Source: Rhodobacterales bacterium | GTDB taxonomy: Bacteria; Pseudomonadota; Alphaproteobacteria; Rhizobiales; Stappiaceae | Direction of reading: 5' to 3' | NCBI GenBank assembly: GCA_008107755.1 | Contig: VIRH01000047.1 | Span: 1 to 58,210 of the forward strand | Length of the DNA: 58,210 nucleotides | Part shown: positions 1 to 8,780 of the stretch, one piece after another | How positions within the stretch are numbered: position 1 is the stretch's first letter | How the letters are laid out: every line of letters begins with the position of its first letter | Notes under the pieces: generated by a model | Seen by the model: the letters and a program-made list of their open reading frames with translations, nothing else | What the model was told of the DNA's origin: nothing | Database searches by the model: none | Program-made: the position numbers and the translations under genes

Positions 1-64
1 GCCCACTGGTCAACGCGATACGCACCGCATCTTGGCGGAATTCATCCGTACGTTTCAGTCCCAT
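1..64 (-). mobile_element. IS3-family transposase OrfA, N-terminal fragment cut by window edge
   Basis: The minus strand from 64 to the left edge reads MGLKRTDEFRQDAVRIALTS, the typical start of a helix-turn-helix OrfA of the IS3 group that binds the element's ends. An AAAGGGGA ribosome binding site lies about 7 bases before the ATG. Upstream of it (72-103) the element or its flank holds the inverted pair CCCCTTTG/CAAAGGGG. Only 21 codons are visible, so the exact IS and its terminal inverted repeat cannot be fixed. The family call rests on similarity of this short N-terminus to remembered IS3 OrfA proteins. Confidence 0.7.
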
Positions 65-211
65 AGTTTGTCCCCTTTGTTGCAGTAAATGCTATCAAAG
101 GGGCGGCATCAAACCGAGACAGGTCCAAACCGCCGTTCCCCGTTGAAGAGAGTCAGACAAGAAACTACGATCGTTGGGATCCGCGCAACTTCACCAGGGA
201 GTTTGTGTCAT

Positions 212-454
212 ATGACCAATGAGCCGAACCCGACGACGCCCGAAGTCACTCCCTCCCCTGCGCGCTCCGCGCTGCGGACCAATTCCGCCGCAGAGAGCGA
301 CAACGAGACGATGCGGTGGCTGGATAAATTCACCGAGGAAATGACGCAACCTGGAGAGAACGAGGTGGCATTCTTTGCCCGACGTCGCGAACTCAAACTC
401 GGCGTCGGCCTCGACGACGACGGCACTCCGGTTCAAACGGATAACGCCGGATGA
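212..454 (+). CDS. small hypothetical protein (80 aa)
   Basis: An ATG at 212 follows AGGGAG with about 10 bases spacing and opens an 80-residue frame. The first half is rich in Pro, Ser, Thr and Asn (low complexity); the second half holds a predicted amphipathic helix with the sequence ETMRWLDKFTEEM and an acidic tail. No known domain is recognised. It stands alone between an IS fragment and a 600-bp gene-free stretch. It could be a chance frame: there is no conserved neighbour and no terminator directly after it, so confidence is limited. Confidence 0.4.
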   Translation: MTNEPNPTTPEVTPSPARSALRTNSAAESDNETMRWLDKFTEEMTQPGENEVAFFARRRELKLGVGLDDDGTPVQTDNAG

Positions 455-978
455 TTTTGCGCGAAAACTCGGCCGGGGGATGAGAACACGTCGGAGACCT
501 TCGGCTGGAAGGCACCACATTTCATTTCCCTCAGAAGCGTTTCCAAACGGCCAAACGCCAAACGGACGTCTGACGAACGGCTTTTTTGCCCTATCTGAAA
601 AATAAATTTTCCAGTTTTTGACCCACAATTTTGGTCGCCAGAAACACCATAATCGCGCCCGTGATCTTCGAACAGGCCGTCACCCGCATGAGACGCCCCA
701 AACGCCTCAAAATCTAAATTCGCAGGATTGAATCCCTCTGTCGGAAGGACTCAGTTTTCCATTCCGCGAACGACATCGACGGAAATGGCAACACTCTGCT
801 CTGAGGGCATTTCAGTTTTTGGATCAATCCCTTGATCGAACGCAATGTTCGAGGCACTGCCGCGCGAAATTTCATTCATCTTTTGTTAAAGAATATGCAT
901 TCACGTACAGTTATTGTCCCGAGTCGCATAGGATGGCCAATTCAGGCCAATAAACGGCTCAAACGCCCCTGAAAAGAG
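455..978. other. gene-free stretch downstream of the small hypothetical gene
   Basis: No convincing reading frame on either strand. Composition is lower in GC than neighbouring genes (for example around 880-920), and there are A/T-rich patches near 596-620 and 885-905 that could carry promoters, but no clear -35/-10 pair with a downstream gene was found. It ends at the terminator of the gene at 1053. Confidence 0.5.
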
Positions 979-1011
979 AAACCCGCCCATCGGAGACGAT
1001 CGGGCGGGTTT
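979..1011 (-). terminator. intrinsic terminator of the beta-propeller gene
   Basis: The arms AAACCCGCCC (979-988) and GGGCGGGTTT (1002-1011) pair perfectly, with a second ATCG/CGAT pairing inside the loop. Read on the minus strand, the hairpin is followed by CTCTTTTC. It lies 41 bases after the stop of the minus-strand gene at 1053. Confidence 0.75.
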
Positions 1012-1052
1012 TCGTTGTTTGCGACGTTGCGCGGCGCCGCTGCGACTTGGGT

Positions 1053-1898
1053 CTAGTCCAGCGTTACCGCTTCGATCCGTCCTTCCAGCATATGCGGCAG
1101 ATAGAGCTTTCCATCACGCGCGGAGATATCGGCAAGGCCTGCCGGTTGGCTCATGATGCCGGTCAGCTTCCCGTCAGCTCCGATCTCGAAAACCTCGCCG
1201 GTGATCCAATCATTGAGGAGAAGCCTTCCATCAAGCCGGGTGATGCCGTCGATGTTGCCGACGTCTCGAGCCGCGACGCTGATTGATTTTGTTGCCGGAT
1301 CGATGGCAAGCAGGCTGCCGGGCGCTTCAGTCGTAAAGTCGTTCTGGAGACCTTTGCCCCACGCGCCGACAAGCAGGCGATCCTCGTCCCAGTAAAGACC
1401 GTTGGGGTTATCGAGATCCGGGCTTTCCAGCCATTTTTCGAAAGTCCCGTTGGAATAGCGCCAAATCGTGTTCGCCATCATGTCGGAGACGAAGATCTCA
1501 CTGCCATTGGTGGTAACGTCATTCAGGAAAACCGAGCCCTCGGCAGGAACGGACTGCAGCAATTCGCCAGTGCCGGCATCGACAATGCGCAGGCTGGTAA
1601 GATCCGCCGCGAACACCTTGCCGTCCATCAGCGCCAGCCCCTTGGGTGCGTCCATGCCGGATGCCCATTTGGCGTCGATGATCTTTCCATCGGTGGACAG
1701 AAGCGCCAGTTGACCGTTGCCATCGACCGCATTCGGAGCGCCATTCATGACGCTGACAATGAGACGATCAGCCGCCGGGTCATAAGCCACCGACTCCGGC
1801 ATGTCGAAACCCTCTGTTGACCAGAGCGAACCAGCTGCGGCAGGCAGCGTGCCGAGGCCGAACAAGAGCGATGCGGCGAGGAATTTCAGAGGCTGCAT
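1053..1898 (-). CDS. secreted SMP-30/NHL-like beta-propeller protein
   Basis: 281 residues beginning MQPLKFLAASLL with a Sec signal peptide (about residues 1-22, cleavage near AAAG). The mature part is built of recurring strands typical of the SMP-30/gluconolactonase or NHL/YVTN propeller folds, with patterns such as GLALMDGKVFAADL and GITRLDGRLLLNDW. An AAAGGA site sits 7 bases before the ATG at 1898; an upstream in-frame TTG has no better signal. Family members hydrolyse lactones or simply bind ligands in the periplasm; the substrate cannot be told here. It is divergent from an XRE regulator across a 119-bp gap containing a palindrome, which suggests that regulator controls it. Confidence 0.8.
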   Translation of the reverse strand: MQPLKFLAASLLFGLGTLPAAAGSLWSTEGFDMPESVAYDPAADRLIVSVMNGAPNAVDGNGQLALLSTDGKIIDAKWASGMDAPKGLALMDGKVFAADLTSLRIVDAGTGELLQSVPAEGSVFLNDVTTNGSEIFVSDMMANTIWRYSNGTFEKWLESPDLDNPNGLYWDEDRLLVGAWGKGLQNDFTTEAPGSLLAIDPATKSISVAARDVGNIDGITRLDGRLLLNDWITGEVFEIGADGKLTGIMSQPAGLADISARDGKLYLPHMLEGRIEAVTLD

Positions 1899-1973
1899 GG
1901 GATGTCCTTTCAAGTCGTTGAAGCAGATCCTCCATGCAGCCAGCGAACTTTTCTTGCAATCAGTTACGCGCTA

Positions 1974-1990
1974 GTATCAAAAATCGATAC
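1974..1990. promoter_or_regulatory. candidate operator GTATC-N7-GATAC between divergent genes
   Basis: GTATC at 1974-1978 and GATAC at 1986-1990 form an inverted repeat in the space between the propeller gene and the XRE regulator, 27 bases before the chosen regulator start. The position suits autoregulation and control of the divergent gene. Five-base arms can occur by chance. Confidence 0.35.
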
Positions 1991-2017
1991 CAAGACGATC
2001 AGTTCGGGATCAGGATC

Positions 2018-2758
2018 ATGCGTGGAGATACATTCAGGATTTTGCAGGGCGTTCTGAAGGCGCGCGGCATGACCTATGCGGATCTGGCACGGCGGATGGA
2101 TATCTCGGAGCCGACGGTCAAACGCATCTTTGCCGGGCACGATTGCAAGATGAGCCGGCTTCTGGAGATCTGCGACATTCTGGAGGTACCGCTGGCGGAT
2201 GTGGTGCACCGTGCGGCGCGCACCTCCGCAGAAGCGAGCGTGCTGCCGGTGGCAACGGAAGCAAGGCTCGCGGCTGATCGATCGCTTTTCTATCTGTTCA
2301 TCCTGTTGCGCGAGCCGATCGCTCAAAAGGAAATCGAGCGCCGTTTCGATCTTTCGGAGGACGACATGTTTCGCATGGGCCGGGCGCTGGAAGCGCTGGG
2401 ACTGGCTGAAGTGCATCCAGGCAACCAAATCAAGATCCTGCGCAAGGAGCCGCTCAGGTTTCGCCCGGATGGGCCGCTGATCCAGCTTCTGAAGGAAATC
2501 AACACGCGTTTCCTCGGGCAGGTTATTGCCAATCCGGAGAGCAACCAGTCGATGTTCTTTACACTCTCCCGCCGCATGCTGCCGGACACGGGGGCATTCA
2601 TCCTGCGTGAGATCGAAACTCTTAAGGAGACGATTGCCGAGCTGGCCCGTCAGGACCAGCTTGTCTCGCGTGAGGAGGACCTGACCACCTTCAAGTTGAC
2701 CGGAGCCTTCGCGCCGGTTTCCTTTCCGGACATTCTGACAATCGAGCCCGGCCGGTGA
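2018..2758 (+). CDS. XRE/Cro-type transcriptional regulator with winged C-terminal part
   Basis: 246 residues. The N-terminus (about 5-60) is a Cro/C1 helix-turn-helix with the reading ARRMDISEPTVKRIFAG as the recognition region. The remaining 180 residues contain a second possible helix-turn-helix (IAQKEIERRFDLSEDDMFRM) resembling a MarR-like wing, followed by helices. The frame is open up to 1934, but residues before the ATG at 2018 look non-coding and would overlap the palindrome, so the shorter start was chosen. Probably regulates the divergent secreted propeller gene and itself. The effector is unknown. Confidence 0.75.
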   Translation: MRGDTFRILQGVLKARGMTYADLARRMDISEPTVKRIFAGHDCKMSRLLEICDILEVPLADVVHRAARTSAEASVLPVATEARLAADRSLFYLFILLREPIAQKEIERRFDLSEDDMFRMGRALEALGLAEVHPGNQIKILRKEPLRFRPDGPLIQLLKEINTRFLGQVIANPESNQSMFFTLSRRMLPDTGAFILREIETLKETIAELARQDQLVSREEDLTTFKLTGAFAPVSFPDILTIEPGR

Positions 2759-3258
2759 CAGGCGTCAGGTCCAGGGTATCGGCGTTTTTCAAGTCGCTTC
2801 CCGATATTCTCCGGCGTGCTGCCACCTGACATGGCGCGGTCTGGTGCCTGCCGCCGACAAAGCCAATGGAGTGTGGGGTTACCAGGGCGTTTTCTCCAGG
2901 GAACTTGCATTTCTGCGGCAATTGCTCGGTCACCGCGGCCTTGTCCAGATCCTCGCCTGAATTCCGCAATACCTCACGCAGGCACGTAAACAGGCGGCTC
3001 TGGATACCTGTGCGATCGGATGCTCGACCATGAAAACGGCCGACCGGCACATGGCCGATGGTCGGCACGTGGTGGATTGGGACGAGATTGGCGAGGATGG
3101 CGAAAGATTACGACCAAAGCTCTCTTCAAGCTCTATATAAGGAAACAAACACAGGACGCCTGAAGAAATGGAGGTCCTGGGATTCGAATCTGCCCCTTGG
3201 GACTTGGCCCCTGTCCATTGGTCTGGCTAAGCTGCTTGCAAGCGTGTGAGGAAATGCC
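2759..3258. other. 500-bp region without a supported gene
   Basis: Several short overlapping frames exist on both strands (for example minus 2691-3068), but none has a good ribosome site, a recognisable domain or a sensible length. Composition is coding-like in 2790-3060, so a decayed gene is possible. A weak promoter for the next operon may lie in 3100-3250. The GAGGAAATG at 3247-3255 is the ribosome site of the gene at 3259. Confidence 0.45.
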
Positions 3259-4563
3259 ATGAACGAAAGCCAGACAAAACTGACCGCTGCGGAAGCAAAA
3301 GGCCTTCGCACCGCCAAGGAGCTTGAAGCTCATCTTTCATGGCTTGAGACCTTCACACCTGCGGCGCTCGGCGTTCTGGCAATCGCTTCTGGAATCTACA
3401 CGTACCTGGGTGTGTCATCCTTGCTGGAGGATACGGGTGCGATGAGTTTCTTCGCGGCCGTGGCGTATTCGGTTGCCGTGTCAGTCGGCATATTCGTCTT
3501 CTGGAGTTACATGCTTCGGCTGATGCCTGCGATGCGCAGTGCTGCGGGTTTCATAGGGCTTTCGGTGTCGATGCTTGTGGGATCAGCTGCAATCATTGCC
3601 ATGTCAAGCTGGCTCAACGCTGCCGCGCTTGCGGGATCTGCAGCTGTCGAGCAACACCTGGACACGACGGTGCGTGACTACCAGGCGGCCTTGGAGCAAG
3701 CACATGAGATCGCCCTGTCAGGTCAGGCTCTGGGGCGCGAGGTTCAACGTGCCAAGGAAGCATTCGAAGCGCTGGCGCAGCAGGAACGCTCCGGCGAGCT
3801 CTCGGGAGCAGCCGGTGAAGGCGCAGTCTTTCGCGTTCTGACGCAAAAAACAGAAGAGCTCCAGAACCTTGAGACGCAGATATTGGAACAACAGCCATTG
3901 ATCGACACCGCGTTTGACCAGGGCAACGAAATCCTTGGACGCATGCGCGCTCTGACTGTTGCCCCCGGACCGGTGGAACAACGGTCAGTCGCGTTTTCGG
4001 AGGAAAGCGTGCGTCTTGCCGGCGTCATTGCAAACCTGAACCAGTACTCCGTTGCACCGCTCGTCGCTCGCGCTGCGGAGGATTTGCCGGCATCTGTCGT
4101 TCTTCCCGAACTCGATGGCCGAAACAGCAGCGTGCGGGACGCTCAGTCAAGCACTATCGAATCCGTGTTGAACGCGCTCGACCAACGCAGCCAAACGCTG
4201 AAGCGGGCAGCCGATGAGGTGTTGGCATTGGAGCCTCCACAGGAGACAGCCTATAACCCGATCTCAAGCGCCGACGCAGTCATCAGGTATGCAGGCAATT
4301 TCGTCCCTTCCTGGGCTGGCGCAATTGCGATTGATCTCCTGCCCGCCGTCCTGGTCTTCGTCCTGGCGATCACACAGGCATCGATCCGCAGCGGTCGAGA
4401 CGGACTGAGCATCGAGGAAACCCTCACGCTCGCAGACCTCAAGGCGGCAATCAACGCGATGAAAGATGTCGAGGCATCCATGGGCGCGGCAGATAAGGAA
4501 GTGTTGCGCCGTGTCGCGAATGCGGAAACGTCCGAGCCTGCAAACCTGAATGCCGCGGAGTAG
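3259..4563 (+). CDS. membrane protein with large extracytoplasmic coiled-coil region
   Basis: 434 residues, ribosome site GAGGAA 8 bases before the ATG. Hydrophobic segments at about 35-53, 60-86 and 96-120 are followed by a helical, Gln/Glu-rich stretch (about 125-330) with heptad-like patterns (QKTEELQNLETQILEQQ), then a fourth segment near 349-372 and a cytosolic tail. Topology suggests a periplasmic helical domain between membrane segments 3 and 4. I do not recognise the family. It is followed after 6 bases by a ClpP-like membrane-anchored protein whose GTG start uses a GGAG site inside this gene's last codons, so the two are translationally coupled and probably act together in the envelope. 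Confidence 0.75.
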   Translation: MNESQTKLTAAEAKGLRTAKELEAHLSWLETFTPAALGVLAIASGIYTYLGVSSLLEDTGAMSFFAAVAYSVAVSVGIFVFWSYMLRLMPAMRSAAGFIGLSVSMLVGSAAIIAMSSWLNAAALAGSAAVEQHLDTTVRDYQAALEQAHEIALSGQALGREVQRAKEAFEALAQQERSGELSGAAGEGAVFRVLTQKTEELQNLETQILEQQPLIDTAFDQGNEILGRMRALTVAPGPVEQRSVAFSEESVRLAGVIANLNQYSVAPLVARAAEDLPASVVLPELDGRNSSVRDAQSSTIESVLNALDQRSQTLKRAADEVLALEPPQETAYNPISSADAVIRYAGNFVPSWAGAIAIDLLPAVLVFVLAITQASIRSGRDGLSIEETLTLADLKAAINAMKDVEASMGAADKEVLRRVANAETSEPANLNAAE

Positions 4564-4569
4564 CGCCTC

Positions 4570-5361
4570 GTGTTGTCTGAGCGCTTTGATACGTCGAAGG
4601 TAACCATCCAGCGCAGCCTGAAGTGGATCCTGATCGCCCAGGCGATTCTGGCGGCCGTGCTCGTGCTGGTAGACTTGCGGGATCAATGGAAACCGCGGTT
4701 TGGCGGGAACGATGCCCTGCCCGCCGGACCAACGTCTCCCGGCGATCAGGTAAGACATTACGATCCAACCCGAACCAGACCCGACTTTACGCAAGCTCCC
4801 ACCCAACCGACGATTGATATTCCAGGTGAGATGCCTCCCCGGCTCCAATTTGACGTGGTCGATGGCGGCGAGTTGGGGCAAGCCATTTTCATGAATGGCC
4901 AGATCGTCTCCGGTGACGCCCAACGTTTTGAGAACTTCCTCGCCAGCCTGGAGGAAGCCCCCAAGCTGGTAACGCTCCACAGCCCCGGCGGAAATGTGAC
5001 TGAAGCATTGGCAATAGGTCGGAGCCTGCGCGCAGCCGAACTGGAGACCGCCATGCTGTCGGGTCTGGTGTGCCTGTCATCATGTCCTTACATTTTCGCG
5101 GCCGGCGTCGAGCGTTCCGCATCCAAAGGGGCAGCCGTCGGCATGCATCAGCACTTTTATGAAGCCCCCGGCTACATGCCTGTCTTCATGGCGGTGGAAG
5201 GGATCCAGTACGGTCAGGGAGAAACGATGGAATACCTCATCGAGATGGGCGTCGATCCGGGACTGATGGTCCATTCTCTCAATACGCCGCCCAAGGAAAT
5301 CTACATTCTGGCTGAAGATGAACTTCTTGATACCAGACTTGCGACGGCCATTCTGGACTGA
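4570..5361 (+). CDS. membrane-anchored ClpP/SppA-fold protein (COG3904-like)
   Basis: 263 residues, GTG start with GGAG 9 bases upstream. One membrane helix (about 16-36), a Pro-rich linker (45-90), then a crotonase/ClpP-type domain: the oxyanion-loop motif LHSPGGN (137-142 region), a CLSSCPYIFAAG segment (168-179) where S170 or S171 sits at the position of the ClpP/SppA nucleophile, and GMHQH (191-195) supplying a candidate catalytic His. The CxSxC layout matches periplasmic proteins of COG3904 rather than true ClpP. It probably faces the periplasm and could be a protease or a protein-binding relative. The upstream neighbour with a coiled-coil periplasmic domain is the best candidate partner or substrate. 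Confidence 0.7.
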   Translation: MLSERFDTSKVTIQRSLKWILIAQAILAAVLVLVDLRDQWKPRFGGNDALPAGPTSPGDQVRHYDPTRTRPDFTQAPTQPTIDIPGEMPPRLQFDVVDGGELGQAIFMNGQIVSGDAQRFENFLASLEEAPKLVTLHSPGGNVTEALAIGRSLRAAELETAMLSGLVCLSSCPYIFAAGVERSASKGAAVGMHQHFYEAPGYMPVFMAVEGIQYGQGETMEYLIEMGVDPGLMVHSLNTPPKEIYILAEDELLDTRLATAILD

Positions 5362-5528
5362 GCGCCGTTCTTCGGCTCTCGGTGGAATAGCTTCACGTTT
5401 CAGCATTTCAGCCCCAAACCCCTCCGACGGATCTGGCGTTTTGCACAAGCTGGCGTATCATCCAGAGGAAATCTGGTCCGTGCTTTGCCGAAGAGCCCAA
5501 CGGACGCGGAAGAGGTTGGAGAAGGACA

Positions 5529-5828
5529 GTGGATTTGAAACGCGTATTCACGGTCTCGGCCGGAGTGTCCCTTGCCGGTGCTTTCTGCACCCTGACGCTG
5601 ACAGGTGCCGCCGTTGCCCAGGCAACCGGGGACCTTGAACCTCCGAAGGAGCTGCTGGCCGCGCAGGTTCGGGACCAGGGAATGACTTGCGATTCTCCCC
5701 AGTCGGCGGAAAAGGACACATTACAGTCCGCACCTGACGAAGACGCCTGGCTCCTTCACTGTGAAACCGCGACCTATCGCGTGAAGCTGGTTCCTGACAT
5801 GGCTGCCGAAATCAAGAAGGTCGAATAG
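5529..5828 (+). CDS. small secreted protein (99 aa)
   Basis: The frame opens with GTG at 5529 after GAGAAGGA. The N-terminus has a signal peptide (about 1-30, cleavage near AVAQ). The mature part of about 68 residues has two cysteines (GMTCDSP and LLHCET) that may form a disulfide, and ends in a short Lys-rich tail. No family recognised. It follows the ClpP-like gene by 167 bases and is the last gene before a convergent one, so it may belong to the same transcription unit. Confidence 0.6.
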   Translation: MDLKRVFTVSAGVSLAGAFCTLTLTGAAVAQATGDLEPPKELLAAQVRDQGMTCDSPQSAEKDTLQSAPDEDAWLLHCETATYRVKLVPDMAAEIKKVE

Positions 5829-5866
5829 CCACGCGTGACTCTTCGGTCGACGTGTGCCTCTAGCGA

Positions 5867-7683
5867 TCAGAACCCTATGGCGACGCGCACCTGAGCTTTC
5901 CAGACATCGAGGCCATTCTGGCCGAAGCTCAGATATCCGCCCCTCGCATCGAGAGAAACATTCTCGGCGACCAGCGCTGTCGCGCCTCCGCGCAGGGAGA
6001 AACTCCAGGGCGACGGAGTGACGAAATCGAGATCACCGCTGAGGATCCGGCCGTCATTCGGTCTCAGATACTCGTAAACCGCACCCGCCTCCACATAGGG
6101 CTGGATCAGCCTGCCGCCGCCGATGTCGAACTGCCGACTGATTTCCGTGGTGACTTCCATCGTGCCGAGAGAGGCCGCATTTCCAGCAATCGGCACCGAC
6201 AGATACTGATTCAGGATCGTCCCGGCCAGATCATACGCCCCTGAAAAGACCCGGTTGAACGTGAGGGTCGCCTTCGGCCGAAGCCGGAAATCATTGACCA
6301 CATACTGGCCGTGCACACCGAAGGTCGCACCGAATTCATGGGTCAGATAGTCGCCGCTCAAGACGGAAATGCCAGACTGGCTGCTGGAAAATCCATAGCT
6401 CAGGGTTCCGTCCACCGGCCCAATGTTCCGACAGCCTCATGGCAACATATGGCCCGATCTCGACCCCTTGCGTATCGACTTCGAGTGTGGAGTTGAAACC
6501 ATCCGTCTCCGCTGCTTCGAAGGTCACCGAAACACCTGCGACAAGCGCATCCGTCAGCTTTCTGTCCGCTCCGAAGGCAGCCGTGCCGGACAGCGTGCGA
6601 AAGTCGCGGCCATAGCGCTCGTCATCGACGAAGAGCCCGGTCACGGTCGTCCATGCATTCCACTGCGTCGGTTCGATCAAGTCTCGGCCTGGCGTGATCG
6701 GGACATCCGCGGCCTCCCGAAGGCGCCCTTCGGCAAGAATCTGATCACGTGTGCAGAATGTCGCCGCCCCCTCCTGAAGCTCTTCAGCAGATCTCGGATC
6801 GACACAGTAGCCGATCACCGGCCCGTCGGCGCGTCACACAGGAACGAAGCCTGCCGGAATGACAGGACGCGCTCCCGCGGGCCCCTGTGGAGGTCGGGTG
6901 CCGAGAGGCGGGATGACGGAACCTGGAGGGCCTGGCCGCGTCGGCATGACCCCGCCGGGGGGAACGGTCCCGATGGGGGGGGGTAACCGCACCGGGCGCT
7001 GCGACAAGGTTGCCGCCGGGCGGCAAGCGGCCTATCGGAGGCGTGATGGCACCAGGTCCGAAAAGTGACGGGCCAGAAGGCGGTAGCCTGCCGATCGGAG
7101 GGGTAATTGCGCCGGGCCCGGAAAGCGACGGACCGGATGGCGGAAGCGTACCGATGGGAGGCGTTATCGTGCCCGGCCCACCTGGAAACCCTGGCGATGC
7201 TCCGCCGGGTGGCAGCACCGCAATTGGCGGGACGGCGCCACCAAAATTCGGGAACCAGTTGCCGATCGGAGGTGTGATCAGACCAGGCGGCTTGATATTG
7301 TCGGGAAGGCTGAAATCGCGCTTCTGGTTCTGGGTGTCGATCAGGCAGTCAGACCCGCCCTCCACCTCGAACAGCCTGTGGGTGCCCCCGTTGCCGCTGG
7401 AGACGAACGGCGAGACCGAAACATGCAGCCCACGGCGGGAAAGTGACCATGTGTCCACATTGGTGTTGCCCTGGGCGGCTTCGAGGCGAAAATCACCGGC
7501 AACTGTTCCGGACACCCAGACAGAGCGTGTATCGGATCGGTTCGTGCCGAGGAAGAACAGGCCACCATCATCATTGCAACTGGCAGCGGTTGCGGGCGAA
7601 ATATGAAGACCTGCGAAAGCAAAGGCGGCCCCGGAAAGAACGGGCATAAGCGCTGGAAATAATCTTTCAGCCAATAGCCGCAA
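5867..7683 (-). pseudogene. autotransporter with proline-rich repeats, disrupted by two frameshifts and a stop
   Basis: The first part (7683 to about 6985) starts with TTG, has a signal peptide ending ATAA, a short beta-rich domain with two cysteines, then Pro/Gly repeats. Frame is lost at a run of nine C on the coding strand (6975-6983); eight C would continue the repeats. That corrected frame meets TGA at 6834-6836 and resumes as GPVIGYCVDPRS. A second shift at about 6416-6417 (one extra G) is needed to continue into the C-terminal autotransporter beta domain, which ends at 5867 in Phe as outer-membrane barrels do. Intact, it would be a surface-exposed type V-secreted protein of about 600 residues. 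All three lesions fall in one gene while neighbours are clean, which argues for real decay or phase variation over read error. Confidence 0.7.
6975..7173 (-). repeat. 60-bp tandem repeats coding PPIG-type proline-rich units, ending in a C9 tract
   Basis: Three consecutive 20-residue units with the core ITPPIGxLPPSGPSL occupy 7173-7114, 7113-7054 and 7053-6994 on the minus strand; a fourth, degenerate unit begins at 6993 and contains nine consecutive C on the coding strand (6975-6983). A looser earlier copy (LITPPIGNWFP) precedes them. Such spacers often separate passenger and barrel in surface proteins. Homopolymer runs of this length are prone to slippage. Confidence 0.7.
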
Positions 7684-7851
7684 GACAGAACGCCCTGTTC
7701 AACCGGAAATACCCCTACGTCATTACACCAAGGAAAACAGCCAGCACAAGGTTTAGTTATCGCAGCAACACAACAATTGCGGGTGCGCTCGGCAGGTCAG
7801 AACAGTCGTGAGATGAGGGCTGTCTGAGTGCGCCGCCGTTCCGGTCAGACG

Positions 7852-8778
7852 CTATGTCGAACCGAGGCGCAAATCGTCCTGAAACCTGAAGGTCCTGACA
7901 TGCTCCAGGAAGGCGCTCGCGGCAGGTGAAAGAGACCTGCCAGACCGCCGCACAAGACCTATTCGCCGCCTGGCGCCAAAATCGGCGATCGGTCTGGTGA
8001 TGAGCGTTTCCATACGCAGCACCGGCAGGGTCAGGCGCGGGAGTGCCGTGATACCTAGCCCTTCAGCAACGAGAGCGCCGGCGGTGGCCAGATGCGAAAC
8101 CTCGAAACGCGGGGACAGGCTTGTGCCGATACGCAGGCACGCTCCGTCCAGAAGCTCCCGCACGCTGGTGCCTTCCGCCATGGCAATGAAGGGCATCCGG
8201 GTGATCTCGTCCCAGCTGTAGGTACGGTCCTGCCCCAACGGACCGTCCGGTGCCCCGACAGCCACGAAATCATCGTCGAACAGCGGTTGAAACGCCAGGC
8301 GGCTACGCGTCGAGACCGTTCCCGCCGTAAAGCCGATATCGGCGTTTCCACTTTCAACGGCTTCCAGAACGCTGCCCGAAAGTGCATCGAGAATCCTGAG
8401 GTCGATGGCCGGATGCCGGGCCGCGAAGGTCTTCAGGAGGCCGGGCAAAAGACCGGCGGTCACGGATGGCAGTCCCGCAATTGTCAGGTATCCGTTGGTT
8501 GCGGAGAGATGCGCCTCGAATTCCGCGATACCGTCTCGCTCGGTATTCAGGATCCGCTCCGCCACCCGCGCGAAGGATCGCCCGGAATCGGTGGGCGTCA
8601 CGTTTCTCGTGTCGCGATCGAACAGGCGTGCGTCGAGCCGCTTTTCCAGAAGCGAGATCTGCCTTGAGAGGGCCGACGGCGAGAGGCCAAGCTCCTCGGC
8701 GGCTGCGCGAAAGGATGGCGCCTCAACGAGCACCAGCACCGCGAGGTAGTCTGCCAGGCTGACATTATTGCGTTTCAT
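7852..8778 (-). CDS. LysR-family transcriptional regulator
   Basis: 308 residues, the usual LysR length. N-terminal winged helix-turn-helix (about 5-65: FRAAAEELGLSPSALSRQISLLEKRL) and a C-terminal periplasmic-binding-protein-like effector domain (about 90-300). The ATG at 8778 was preferred to the open extension upstream, which would run into the divergent gene. It is divergent from the TRAP transporter operon with 93 bases between, the classical arrangement for a LysR activator that senses the transported or degraded compound. Confidence 0.9.
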   Translation of the reverse strand: MKRNNVSLADYLAVLVLVEAPSFRAAAEELGLSPSALSRQISLLEKRLDARLFDRDTRNVTPTDSGRSFARVAERILNTERDGIAEFEAHLSATNGYLTIAGLPSVTAGLLPGLLKTFAARHPAIDLRILDALSGSVLEAVESGNADIGFTAGTVSTRSRLAFQPLFDDDFVAVGAPDGPLGQDRTYSWDEITRMPFIAMAEGTSVRELLDGACLRIGTSLSPRFEVSHLATAGALVAEGLGITALPRLTLPVLRMETLITRPIADFGARRRIGLVRRSGRSLSPAASAFLEHVRTFRFQDDLRLGST

Positions 8779-8780
8779 GC

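Noticed and set aside
2691..3068. 125-residue minus-strand frame
   Set aside because: No ribosome site, no recognisable motif, and it overlaps the end of the XRE gene antisense.
3170..3215. tRNA-like T-arm sequence GGATTCGAAT near 3180
   Set aside because: The flanking bases do not pair to a T-stem and no anticodon or acceptor arm can be built around it.
6859..7606. Plus-strand frames rich in Pro and Gly opposite the autotransporter
   Set aside because: Mirror image of the repeat-coding strand; no start signal and the minus-strand reading explains the composition.
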